This document shows positions 1 to 6,018 of a stretch of 9,393 bases of DNA, piece by piece. Position 1 is the stretch's first letter; every line of letters begins with the position of its first letter. Position numbers and translations under genes: made by a program. This stretch comes from Paracoccaceae bacterium (GTDB lineage: Bacteria; Pseudomonadota; Alphaproteobacteria; Rhodobacterales; Rhodobacteraceae), in contig SKNG01000330.1 of the NCBI GenBank assembly GCA_007120685.1, positions 1 through 9,393 on the forward strand. Direction: 5' to 3'. A model generated the notes under the pieces. It was not told where the DNA came from and made no database searches. It worked only from the letters and a program-made list of their open reading frames with translations.

Positions 1-56
1 ACACTCATCCTTCTCGGCTAATTCTATACAGGCCCGAGAGCGTCGCCTCCACGAGG

Positions 57-1205
57 ATGCATAACATACTGATTATCAGATCAAAAAATCCTTTGATCTA
101 TCCTGCCCCATTACGGAAGGATATCCTTGCCTATCAGCAGCAGCGCCGGCCGATCCGCCCGCCCGGCATGGACGCCCCGCCCCCGCGCCGCGTGACGTTG
201 GCCCGCGACAGCCTCTCCGCCGTGGCCTGGCAGATGCTGCGCGACATGGGCCATATCTTCCGCAGCGGGAGCATCAAACGGGACCGCGGGCGCGTGTTGC
301 AGGCGCATTGGGATACGCTGGACCGGCCCTTCGCGGCGCTGCGCGAGGAAGAGGCGCAGGGCATCCGCCCCTCGGTCGTGTTTTCGCCGATGCTGATCGA
401 AAGCGGCGCGCCCTTCTTCATCTCCAATCTGGATCTGCAGGCGTTCCGCACCAAGTTCAGCCGCAACAACAAGAGCAATGCCGATGAGCACTCGGCCGAG
501 CTTTTCCGCGTGATGCCCGGCGCTCATGCCGAAGACGGGCTGACGGTGGCGACCGCTGCGCGGCTGTCGGCGACCTTTCCCTATATCGTGCCGGCGGTAT
601 CGCTGCCGACGGCGCCGCACCGCCGGGTGGTCGATGCCGGTTATTACGACAACTATGGCATCGATGTGGTGACCGGCATCCTGAACACCGATGAAGTGCG
701 CGACTGGGTGGTGCGCAACTGCTCGGGCGTGCTGGTGATCGCCCTGCGCGCCTTTGCCGACGAATCGCAGGAAGACACGCCGGAAGCGGCCCCGGATGCC
801 CGGCCCGCTGCCTGGATCCGTGCGCTTGTGCGGCTGTTCTGGTGGCTGACCAGCCCGGTGGAGGCGATGTTCAACGCGCGCGGTTCCTCGCAGACATTCC
901 GCAATCAGGAACAGTTGCGCCTGACGCGGAGCCTCTATGGCGCGGCGCTGGCCGAGGCGAAGATGAAAGCGGGTGGGGCAAGTGGGGGCGGGTTCGCAAA
1001 CTGGCAGCAGCAGGGGCGCGATTTCATCGATATCGTGACCTTCGCCTGCGCCGAGGAATCGTCGATGTCCTGGCACCTGAGCGCGACCGACATGCGCCGG
1101 CTGCGCTGCGCCGCGAAAGCGGTCACGGCAAGGGAACGGGCCGACATGAAGCGGTTGCTGACGCTGTGGAACGGGCAGCAGGGCAGCAAGCCGCCACAGG
1201 CCTGA
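57..1205 (+). CDS. Patatin-like phospholipase, C-terminal part (5' partial or truncated)
   Basis: This is the C-terminal portion of a bacterial patatin-like protein, a family of serine lipid acyl hydrolases using a Ser-Asp dyad. Seen: a stretch typical of the family, VVFSPMLIESGAPFFISNLD (about residues 107-126), then the catalytic-Asp motif DAGYYDNYG with Asp at about residue 193, and a hydrophobic patch around residues 262-275. The oxyanion glycine loop and the GxSxG nucleophile elbow, which should lie upstream, are missing. The reading frame stays open to the left window edge, so the gene may continue outside. However, the first roughly 25 codons from this ATG are AT-rich and do not look like the rest of the gene, so a 5' truncation by rearrangement is also possible. 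As written, the product would lack the nucleophile and be inactive. It converges on mutL. The family call is fairly sure; the start is not. Confidence 0.65.
   Translation: MHNILIIRSKNPLIYPAPLRKDILAYQQQRRPIRPPGMDAPPPRRVTLARDSLSAVAWQMLRDMGHIFRSGSIKRDRGRVLQAHWDTLDRPFAALREEEAQGIRPSVVFSPMLIESGAPFFISNLDLQAFRTKFSRNNKSNADEHSAELFRVMPGAHAEDGLTVATAARLSATFPYIVPAVSLPTAPHRRVVDAGYYDNYGIDVVTGILNTDEVRDWVVRNCSGVLVIALRAFADESQEDTPEAAPDARPAAWIRALVRLFWWLTSPVEAMFNARGSSQTFRNQEQLRLTRSLYGAALAEAKMKAGGASGGGFANWQQQGRDFIDIVTFACAEESSMSWHLSATDMRRLRCAAKAVTARERADMKRLLTLWNGQQGSKPPQA
78..99. repeat. 8-bp perfect inverted repeat in an AT-rich patch
   Basis: AGATCAAA at 78-85 and TTTGATCT at 92-99 are perfect reverse complements separated by a 6-base loop. 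They lie in an AT-rich patch of about 60-125, in sharp contrast to the GC-rich coding sequence from about 130 onward. The repeat falls inside the apparent 5' end of the patatin-like frame. It could be part of a terminator or operator, or the remnant of a mobile-element end. Nothing else identifies it. Confidence 0.5.
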
Positions 1206-1244
1206 TACCGCATCCCGCCTCGGGCCATCGCGAACCGCCGGAAG

Positions 1245-1264
1245 ACGGGCTTTCGAAAGCCCGT
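1245..1264. terminator. Probable rho-independent terminator between convergent genes
   Basis: A perfect 20-base palindrome, ACGGGCTTTCGAAAGCCCGT, lies 40 bases after the stop of the patatin-like gene. It can fold into an 8-bp stem with a TCGA loop and is followed by TTTC on the plus strand. On the minus strand the same hairpin is followed by CTTC, so it may also stop mutL transcription. The U-run is short, as is common in GC-rich alphaproteobacteria. Confidence 0.6.
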
Positions 1265-1266
1265 TT

Positions 1267-1290
1267 CAACGCGCCCTCATAGGCGCGTTG
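1267..1290. repeat. 9-bp inverted repeat beside the terminator
   Basis: CAACGCGCC at 1267-1275 and GGCGCGTTG at 1282-1290 pair perfectly around a 6-base loop. The stem starts three bases after the terminator palindrome and lies in the gap between the two converging genes. There is no T-run on either side, so it is probably a second, auxiliary transcription barrier rather than a classic terminator. It would be the first stem met by transcripts leaving mutL. Confidence 0.5.
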
Positions 1291-1335
1291 CCTGCAACCA
1301 GGCAGTGCGTTCAACCTGAAACGGTGTGAAAGGCC

Positions 1336-3213
1336 CTATCGCCGCGCGAACAGCCGCTCGATATCGGCCAGGCTCAGCGCCACCCAGGTTGGCCGGCCGT
1401 GGTTGCACTGGCCGGAATGCGGCGTCGCTTCCATCTCCCGCAAGAGCGCGTTCATCTCCTCGCCGCTCATCCGCCGGCCGGACCGCACCGAGCCGTGACA
1501 GGCCATGCGGCTGAGCACGGCATCAATGCGTGCCTCCAGCATCCGCCCGCCGCCCTGATCGGCCAGTTCGTCGGCAATGTCGCGCAACAACGCGCCGGCA
1601 TTGCAGGGGCCCAGCGCGGCGGGGGTGGCGCGTACCGCCAGAGTCTCACCGCCAAAGGGTTCGATCACCAGCCCCAGTGCTGCCAGCGTCTCGGCCTGTT
1701 CGGCCAGCATCGCGGCCTCGCCCGAGCGCAGGGTGACGATTTCGGGGATCAAGAGCGCCTGCGCCGGCACACCATGGTCTGCGCGCTGGGCCTTCAGTCG
1801 TTCATAGACCAGCCGCTCATGCGCAGCGTGCTGATCGACGATCACCAGCCCGTCTCTGGTCTGGGCGATGATGTAGTTTTCATGGATCTGCGCCCGCGCG
1901 GCCCCCAGCGGGGCGCCCACCGGCCCGGCCTCTGGCTCGACGCGGGCGGAAGGGGCGGCGCCGGCAAAACCCAGCCCCGCCTCGGCCAGACCGGTCGGCG
2001 GCGCCTCGGGCGCCTGTAGGCGCAGGCTTTCGGCCAGCGCCGATCCCGAGGGGCGGGTCGGCGGCTGCCAGCCGTAAACGCGCGCGGGCGGCGGGTCGGT
2101 GGCGGGCGTGCCCTCGCTTCTGAACTTGCCGAGAGCGGCATCGGAAAGCACCGGCGCGCCGCGATGGCCGGATTCCGCCAGTGCGTGGCGCAGGGCCGAG
2201 ACGATCAGGCCCCGCACCAGGCCGGGATCGCGGAAACGCACCTCGGCCTTGGCCGGGTGGACGTTCACATCCACCAGTTCCGCCGTGCAGTCGATGAACA
2301 GCGCCGCCGCCGGGTGCCGGTCACGGGGCAGCAGGTCGCCATAGGCTGCACGCAGGGCGCCCAGTAGCAGCTTGTCGCGCACCGGGCGGCCGTTGACGAA
2401 CAGGAACTGTTCGACCGCCGCGCCGCGGGAATAGGCGGGCAGGGCGGCTTGTCCGGACAGGCGGAAACCCTCGCGCTCGGCAGCGATCCGGATGGCATTC
2501 GCGGCGAAATCACGGCCCAGCAGGCGGGCCAGACGGGCCTCCAGCGCCTTGAACAGGTCGCCCTGTTCGGCGTCCAGCCGCAGGATCTGACGTTCCTTGC
2601 CGGCGGTGACGTCGGTCAGAGTGAAGCCTACGTCCGGTGCCGCCATCGCCAGCCGGCGCAGCACATCGGCAATCGCCTTGGCCTCGGCCTGATCGGAGCG
2701 CATGAACTTCAGCCGCGCGGGCGTGGCGTGGAACAGGTCGCGCAATTCGACCCGCGTGCCGGGGTTCAGCGCGGCCGGTTCCACCGCGCCCAGGCGCCCG
2801 CCATCGACGGTGATTCGCGCACCCTCCTGCCCGGCAGCGCGCGAGGCGATGGTCAGCCGGCCCACGGCGCCCAGGCTGGGCAGCGCCTCGCCCCGGAAGC
2901 CAAACGAATGGATGTTCAGCAGGTCGCTGCCGTCTATCTTTGACGTGGCATGGCGCGACAGCGCCAGCGGCAGGTCACCCTTCGCCATGCCGTGGCCGTC
3001 ATCGCTTACCCGGATTAGCGCCTTGCCGCCATGAGCATAGGCCACTTCCACCCGCCGCGCGCCGGCATCCAACGCGTTCTCCACCAGTTCCTTCACCGCC
3101 GAGGCAGGCCGCTCCACCACCTCGCCCGCAGCGATGCGATTCGCCGCAGCATCGTCAAGCTGACGAATCCGAGGGGGCTGAGAAGGCTCTATATTGCGGC
3201 TGGGGGCGTTCAT
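1336..3213 (-). CDS. mutL: DNA mismatch repair protein MutL (endonuclease type)
   Basis: MutL couples mismatch recognition by MutS to strand removal. The 625-residue product has the full family layout. The N-terminal GHKL ATPase has the ELVENALDAGA motif (about 42-52), DDGHGM (about 71-76), ATSKI, and GFRGEAL (about 105-111). A proline/alanine-rich linker covers roughly 350-430, followed by the C-terminal dimerisation domain. That domain carries DQHAAHERLVYE at about 459, matching the metal-dependent nicking motif DQHA(x)2E(x)4E, plus ACHGS and CNHGRP near residue 600. The protein is therefore predicted to nick DNA itself, as expected in lineages lacking MutH. The first GHKL segment begins close to this Met, which supports the start, but no strong ribosome binding site precedes it. 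The gene lies 50 bases behind chrR in the same direction and ends facing the patatin-like gene. Confidence 0.95.
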   Translation of the reverse strand: MNAPSRNIEPSQPPRIRQLDDAAANRIAAGEVVERPASAVKELVENALDAGARRVEVAYAHGGKALIRVSDDGHGMAKGDLPLALSRHATSKIDGSDLLNIHSFGFRGEALPSLGAVGRLTIASRAAGQEGARITVDGGRLGAVEPAALNPGTRVELRDLFHATPARLKFMRSDQAEAKAIADVLRRLAMAAPDVGFTLTDVTAGKERQILRLDAEQGDLFKALEARLARLLGRDFAANAIRIAAEREGFRLSGQAALPAYSRGAAVEQFLFVNGRPVRDKLLLGALRAAYGDLLPRDRHPAAALFIDCTAELVDVNVHPAKAEVRFRDPGLVRGLIVSALRHALAESGHRGAPVLSDAALGKFRSEGTPATDPPPARVYGWQPPTRPSGSALAESLRLQAPEAPPTGLAEAGLGFAGAAPSARVEPEAGPVGAPLGAARAQIHENYIIAQTRDGLVIVDQHAAHERLVYERLKAQRADHGVPAQALLIPEIVTLRSGEAAMLAEQAETLAALGLVIEPFGGETLAVRATPAALGPCNAGALLRDIADELADQGGGRMLEARIDAVLSRMACHGSVRSGRRMSGEEMNALLREMEATPHSGQCNHGRPTWVALSLADIERLFARR

Positions 3214-3263
3214 GCCACAATGGATAGCATGACCGCCCCCGCTTGCCTAGCGGATATGCCCGG

Positions 3264-3929
3264 TCAGATACGCAGCAAGGGCTGCAACATCCGGGGCAGC
3301 AGGGTGTTGAAACGTAACGGCGCGTCGGTCGCAGCCAGACAGATGCAATCGACACCGGCCTCGGCCACCGGGCTGTGCTCGTCAACTTCGGTCGCAATCT
3401 CGATATCGCCGGGTCCGAAACGGTCGGTCGAATCGCTGAAAGCGCCTTGCAGAACCAAGGTCAATTCGGTGCCCTGATGGCCATGATCCGGAACCCCGGC
3501 CCCGGCGGGAATGTAGAGCAGGCGGGCCGATGCACTGCGATCCGTCGGCAGGATCGCCTGGCGCACGCCACCGCCGACCGGCCTCCAACGCACCGCGTCC
3601 AGATCGCCACCGACATATCGCGCCAGCGGTCCCGGTAAAATGCCTTGGCGACGCGGTGCCGGTTGCGCCTTGCGCAACTGATCACCACCAGCGCGAATGC
3701 GCGCCATGGTCGCGGCCAGACTGTCGCCACCCACGGCTTGTTCGGTTTCGACCACATCGTCCAGGGACGATTCCAGAAGCGCACCGCCGACCGCGTCGAA
3801 GCTTTCCAGCCGGGCGCGGCATTCGTCGCACATCGAGATATGACTGGCGACGACCAGATTGAACGCCTCGGGCAGTTGCCCGGCACTGTAGCCCATCAGA
3901 AGGGCGTCTGAGAGATGATGACGAATCAT
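3264..3929 (-). CDS. chrR: ChrR-type zinc-binding anti-sigma factor with cupin domain
   Basis: ChrR holds the ECF sigma factor RpoE inactive and releases it in response to singlet oxygen or related oxidants. The 221-residue product has the two expected domains. The N-terminal anti-sigma domain has zinc ligands His5 (or His4), His30, Cys34 and Cys37, in the pattern HxxxCxxC. The C-terminal cupin has its metal set His149, His151, Glu155 and His185, and a CxC pair at 195/197, which I recall as matching conserved cysteines in the R. sphaeroides protein. All key residues appear intact, so it should be a working oxidant-responsive anti-sigma factor. It begins 10 bases after the rpoE stop, and its ribosome binding site TAAAGG overlaps that stop codon, so the two are translated from one mRNA and probably coupled. 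Confidence 0.93.
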   Translation of the reverse strand: MIRHHLSDALLMGYSAGQLPEAFNLVVASHISMCDECRARLESFDAVGGALLESSLDDVVETEQAVGGDSLAATMARIRAGGDQLRKAQPAPRRQGILPGPLARYVGGDLDAVRWRPVGGGVRQAILPTDRSASARLLYIPAGAGVPDHGHQGTELTLVLQGAFSDSTDRFGPGDIEIATEVDEHSPVAEAGVDCICLAATDAPLRFNTLLPRMLQPLLRI

Positions 3930-3937
3930 CGTACATA

Positions 3938-3943
3938 CCTTTA
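3938..3943 (-). promoter_or_regulatory. chrR ribosome binding site overlapping the rpoE stop
   Basis: On the minus strand TAAAGG sits 8 bases before the chrR ATG, and its TAA is the rpoE stop codon. This supports the chrR start at 3929 over the out-of-frame ATG six bases upstream, and suggests translational coupling that keeps sigma and anti-sigma in balance. Confidence 0.7.
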
Positions 3944-4513
3944 CGTCATGGACTGGCGCAGTTTCTCCAACGCCAGCCTTATCCTGGATTTGATCGTGCC
4001 GAGTGGCAGACCGGTTACCTTGGCGATCTCCCCATGGGACATGTCACCAAAATAAGCCTGTTCGATCAGTTCCCTCTGGTTATCGGGCAGGTCTTTCAAT
4101 GCCTGCCCCAACTTCTTGCTTTCCTGCTGCAGGGCCAGTGCGTCGGCCTGATCAGGCTCCGGCTCCGGCCCCCAGGGCAGATCCTCCGGCTCGGGCCGCC
4201 TGGCCCGGCGCAGAATGTCGATGCGGCGGTTGCGGGCAATGGTGAATACCCAGGTCGCCACGCTGGCGCGCGCCGGGTCGAACAGATGCGCCTTTTGCCA
4301 AACCGTTGCCATCACGTCCTGCATGCATTCTTCTGCCAGCGCGCCATCGGTGCCGGACTTGATCAGGAATGCCTTTACCCTCGGCGCGAAATGGCCGAAA
4401 AGCTTTGCAAAGGCTTCTTCATCGCTGTCGCGCGCAACGCGCAGCATTTCGGCCACCCATTCGCCGGTTTCCACATTCTCTGCGTTGCCCGTGCCGCCCG
4501 TCAAAATCGTCAT
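3941..4513 (-). CDS. rpoE: ECF sigma factor RpoE (ChrR partner, ECF11-like)
   Basis: This alternative sigma factor directs RNA polymerase to singlet-oxygen response promoters. Seen: sigma region 2 from LFGHFAPRVKAFL through DPARASVATWVFTIARNRRID, and region 4 from LPDNQRELIEQAYFGDMSHGEIAKVTGLPLGTIKSRIRLALEKLR, ending right at the C-terminus. This is the normal two-domain ECF layout without extra C-terminal modules. Pairing with chrR downstream assigns it to the RpoE-ChrR class. The frame stays open to an ATG at 4675, but a good ECF promoter (4611-4640) lies inside that extension, so the longer start is unlikely. I chose the ATG at 4513 (190 residues). Other possibilities are the ATG at 4525, or the ATG at 4606, which falls on the predicted transcription start and would give a leaderless 221-residue protein. 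The product is secure; the start is not. Confidence 0.9.
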   Translation of the reverse strand: MTILTGGTGNAENVETGEWVAEMLRVARDSDEEAFAKLFGHFAPRVKAFLIKSGTDGALAEECMQDVMATVWQKAHLFDPARASVATWVFTIARNRRIDILRRARRPEPEDLPWGPEPEPDQADALALQQESKKLGQALKDLPDNQRELIEQAYFGDMSHGEIAKVTGLPLGTIKSRIRLALEKLRQSMT

Positions 4514-4529
4514 TCCCCCGGCCATATCA

Positions 4530-4547
4530 GGCCCGGCAGTCCGGGCC
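4530..4547 (-). repeat. GC-only hairpin just upstream of the candidate rpoE starts
   Basis: GGCCCGG at 4530-4536 and CCGGGCC at 4541-4547 form a perfect 7-bp all-GC stem with a 4-base loop. In the rpoE mRNA it would end 4 bases before the ATG at 4525 and 16 bases before the ATG at 4513. If either of those is the true start, the stem would lie where a ribosome binding site is expected. A chance result of GC-rich coding sequence cannot be excluded. Confidence 0.4.
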
Positions 4548-4610
4548 GTGCGAGCCCCTGGGGGCCGCTGCACCGTTATCGACGTTTCGTTGAGCGTCTG
4601 CAACATGACC

Positions 4611-4640
4611 TGATTACGCATCTGACAAACCGGCGGATCA
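4611..4640 (-). promoter_or_regulatory. Autoregulatory ECF (RpoE-type) promoter of rpoE-chrR
   Basis: On the minus strand TGATCC (4640-4635) is followed by exactly 18 bases and TAATCA (4616-4611). The -35 box equals the TGATCC core I recall for Rhodobacter RpoE promoters, and 18 bases is the spacing known for that class. The predicted transcription start is near 4604. It reads into rpoE and chrR and perhaps mutL, which makes the sigma factor self-activating. Confidence 0.75.
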
Positions 4641-4665
4641 CAGAAAAGATAAACGGCGCCTGCAA

Positions 4666-4695
4666 TAATCCGCACCGTCGCACGCTGCGTATAAA
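4666..4695 (+). promoter_or_regulatory. ECF (RpoE-type) promoter of the five-gene lipid operon
   Basis: TAATCC (4666-4671), 18 bases, then TATAAA (4690-4695). The spacing equals that of the divergent rpoE promoter. The -35 box differs from TGATCC by one base, while the -10 is AT-rich and strong-looking. The predicted transcription start is near 4702, giving a leader of about 20 bases that just holds the ribosome binding site. The operon is therefore expected to turn on only when RpoE is released from ChrR. Confidence 0.72.
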
Positions 4696-4708
4696 AAACG
4701 TGACACAG

Positions 4709-4714
4709 TAAGGA
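4709..4714 (+). promoter_or_regulatory. Ribosome binding site of the FAD oxidoreductase gene
   Basis: TAAGGA ends 8 bases before the ATG at 4723, a good Shine-Dalgarno match at normal spacing. It fixes the start of the first gene of the operon. Confidence 0.75.
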
Positions 4715-4722
4715 ACGACCGC

Positions 4723-6018
4723 ATGCCCTTCGAACACCGCCCTCTTCATCCTCGCCGCGTTGCGGTCATCGGCGCCGGCATTTCCGGCATGGCCGCCGCC
4801 TGGCTGCTGGCCCCCGGGGCGCGGGTCACGCTTGTCGAGGCTGCGTCACGTCTGGGCGGGCATGCGCGCACAGTCATCGCGGGCAAGCGGGGCGACCAGC
4901 CGGTCGACACCGGCTTCATCGTTTTCAACCACGCCAACTACCCCAACCTGACCGCGATGTTCGAGGCGCTGGGCGTGCCCAGCGTGCCGTCGAACATGAG
5001 CTTCGGCGCGTCCTTCGATGGTGGGCGGTGCGAATACAATCTGAATTCGCTGGATCAGATCTTCGCGGCGCGGCGCAACATCGCCGACCCGCGTTTCCTG
5101 CGCATGATCCGCGATATTCTGCGGTTCAACGCGCGGGCCGAGGCCGCGGCGACCCCCGGCATGACCATCGGCGATCTGGCCGACACGCTGGGCCTGGGCC
5201 GTTGGTTTCGCGAACGCTACATCCAGCCTTTCTCTGGCGCTATCTGGTCCACGCCCAAATCGCAGATCATGGGCTTCCCGGCCCGCGCGATGGTCGATTT
5301 TTTCCGCAATCATGCGCTGCTCGGCTACAGCGGACAGCACCAGTGGATGACCGTGCAGGGTGGGTCCATCGAATACGTGCGCCGGCTGGAGGCTGATCTG
5401 CTGTCCCGCGGCGTTGACATCCGCAAGGGGGCACCGGTGCGCGGCATCCGTCGCCCGGGGCCTGGGGTAGAGGTCCGGCTGGACGGCGGCGAGTGGGAAG
5501 AATTCGACGAGGTGATCCTGGCCACGCATTCGGACGTCGCGCTGTTCCTGCTGGCCGATCCTTCGCGCGACGAGGCCGCGGCGCTGGGCGCCGTGGCGTA
5601 TCAGGACAACCACGCCGTCCTGCATGCCGATGCCAGCATCATGCCGAAGCGGCGCAAGTGCTGGGCAAGCTGGACCTACACCGAACATACCCCGGCCTGC
5701 CGCGAGAAGATCAGCCTGTCATACTGGATGAACTCGTTGCAGCCGATCCCGCAGGATGACCTGCATATTGTCACGCTGAACGCCACCCGGCCCATCGACG
5801 AGCGGCTGATCTACGACACCCACACCTTCCGCCATCCGGTATATGATCTGGCTGCATTTGCCGCGCAGAACCGTATCCGGGGCTTCAACGGCACCCGCAA
5901 CACCTGGTTCTGCGGCGCCTGGATGCGCAACGGCTTTCACGAGGACGGCTTCGCCTCGGCCGTCGATGTGGTGCAGACGATGACCAGCGATGCCGAACGC
6001 ATGGGGGCGGTGGCGTGA
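4723..6018 (+). CDS. ufaD: FAD-dependent amine-oxidase-family oxidoreductase, UfaD-like fatty acyl desaturase
   Basis: This 431-residue flavoprotein belongs to the NAD(P)/FAD amine-oxidase/phytoene-desaturase superfamily. Seen: the N-terminal FAD-binding GAGISG (Gly17, Gly19, Gly22), the acidic end of the second strand (Glu39), the RLGGHA segment after it, and the C-terminal FAD segment GAWMRNGFHEDGFASA (about 398-413). No signal peptide or clear membrane span is visible. By gene order and family it matches R. sphaeroides RSP_1091, which I recall as UfaD, the desaturase that introduces a second double bond into an 11-methyl C18:1 phospholipid acyl chain on the way to furan fatty acids. It is the first gene of the operon behind an RpoE-type promoter. 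It overlaps the next gene by 4 bases (GTGA). The family is certain; the substrate is inferred from context and recall. Confidence 0.88.
   Translation: MPFEHRPLHPRRVAVIGAGISGMAAAWLLAPGARVTLVEAASRLGGHARTVIAGKRGDQPVDTGFIVFNHANYPNLTAMFEALGVPSVPSNMSFGASFDGGRCEYNLNSLDQIFAARRNIADPRFLRMIRDILRFNARAEAAATPGMTIGDLADTLGLGRWFRERYIQPFSGAIWSTPKSQIMGFPARAMVDFFRNHALLGYSGQHQWMTVQGGSIEYVRRLEADLLSRGVDIRKGAPVRGIRRPGPGVEVRLDGGEWEEFDEVILATHSDVALFLLADPSRDEAAALGAVAYQDNHAVLHADASIMPKRRKCWASWTYTEHTPACREKISLSYWMNSLQPIPQDDLHIVTLNATRPIDERLIYDTHTFRHPVYDLAAFAAQNRIRGFNGTRNTWFCGAWMRNGFHEDGFASAVDVVQTMTSDAERMGAVA

Noticed and set aside
961..1010. GGASGGG in the patatin-like protein as a possible GxSxG nucleophile
   Set aside because: It lies after the catalytic Asp motif, in a glycine-rich flexible stretch. 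In patatins the nucleophile precedes the Asp by a long distance and sits in a beta-strand/helix elbow.
111..1076. 321-codon minus-strand frame opposite the patatin-like gene
   Set aside because: It has shadow-like composition and no domain, while the sense strand shows the patatin Asp motif and family-like sequence.
1399..2019. 206-codon plus-strand frame inside mutL
   Set aside because: It is antisense to the conserved MutL C-terminal domain, with no family features and no ribosome binding site.
3239..3253. Stem CCGCT-N5-AGCGG between chrR and mutL as a terminator
   Set aside because: Only 5 bp, with no T-run after it on the minus strand, so it is too weak to call.
4607..4675. N-terminal extension of RpoE to the ATG at 4675
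   Set aside because: This segment contains the TGATCC-N18-TAATCA promoter, has third-codon positions unlike the rest of the gene, and adds residues not expected in ECF sigma factors.
4034..4711. Long plus-strand open frame antisense to rpoE
   Set aside because: It lies opposite an unmistakable sigma factor, shows no recognisable domain, and would cross both predicted promoters. It is a by-product of the GC-rich antisense frame.
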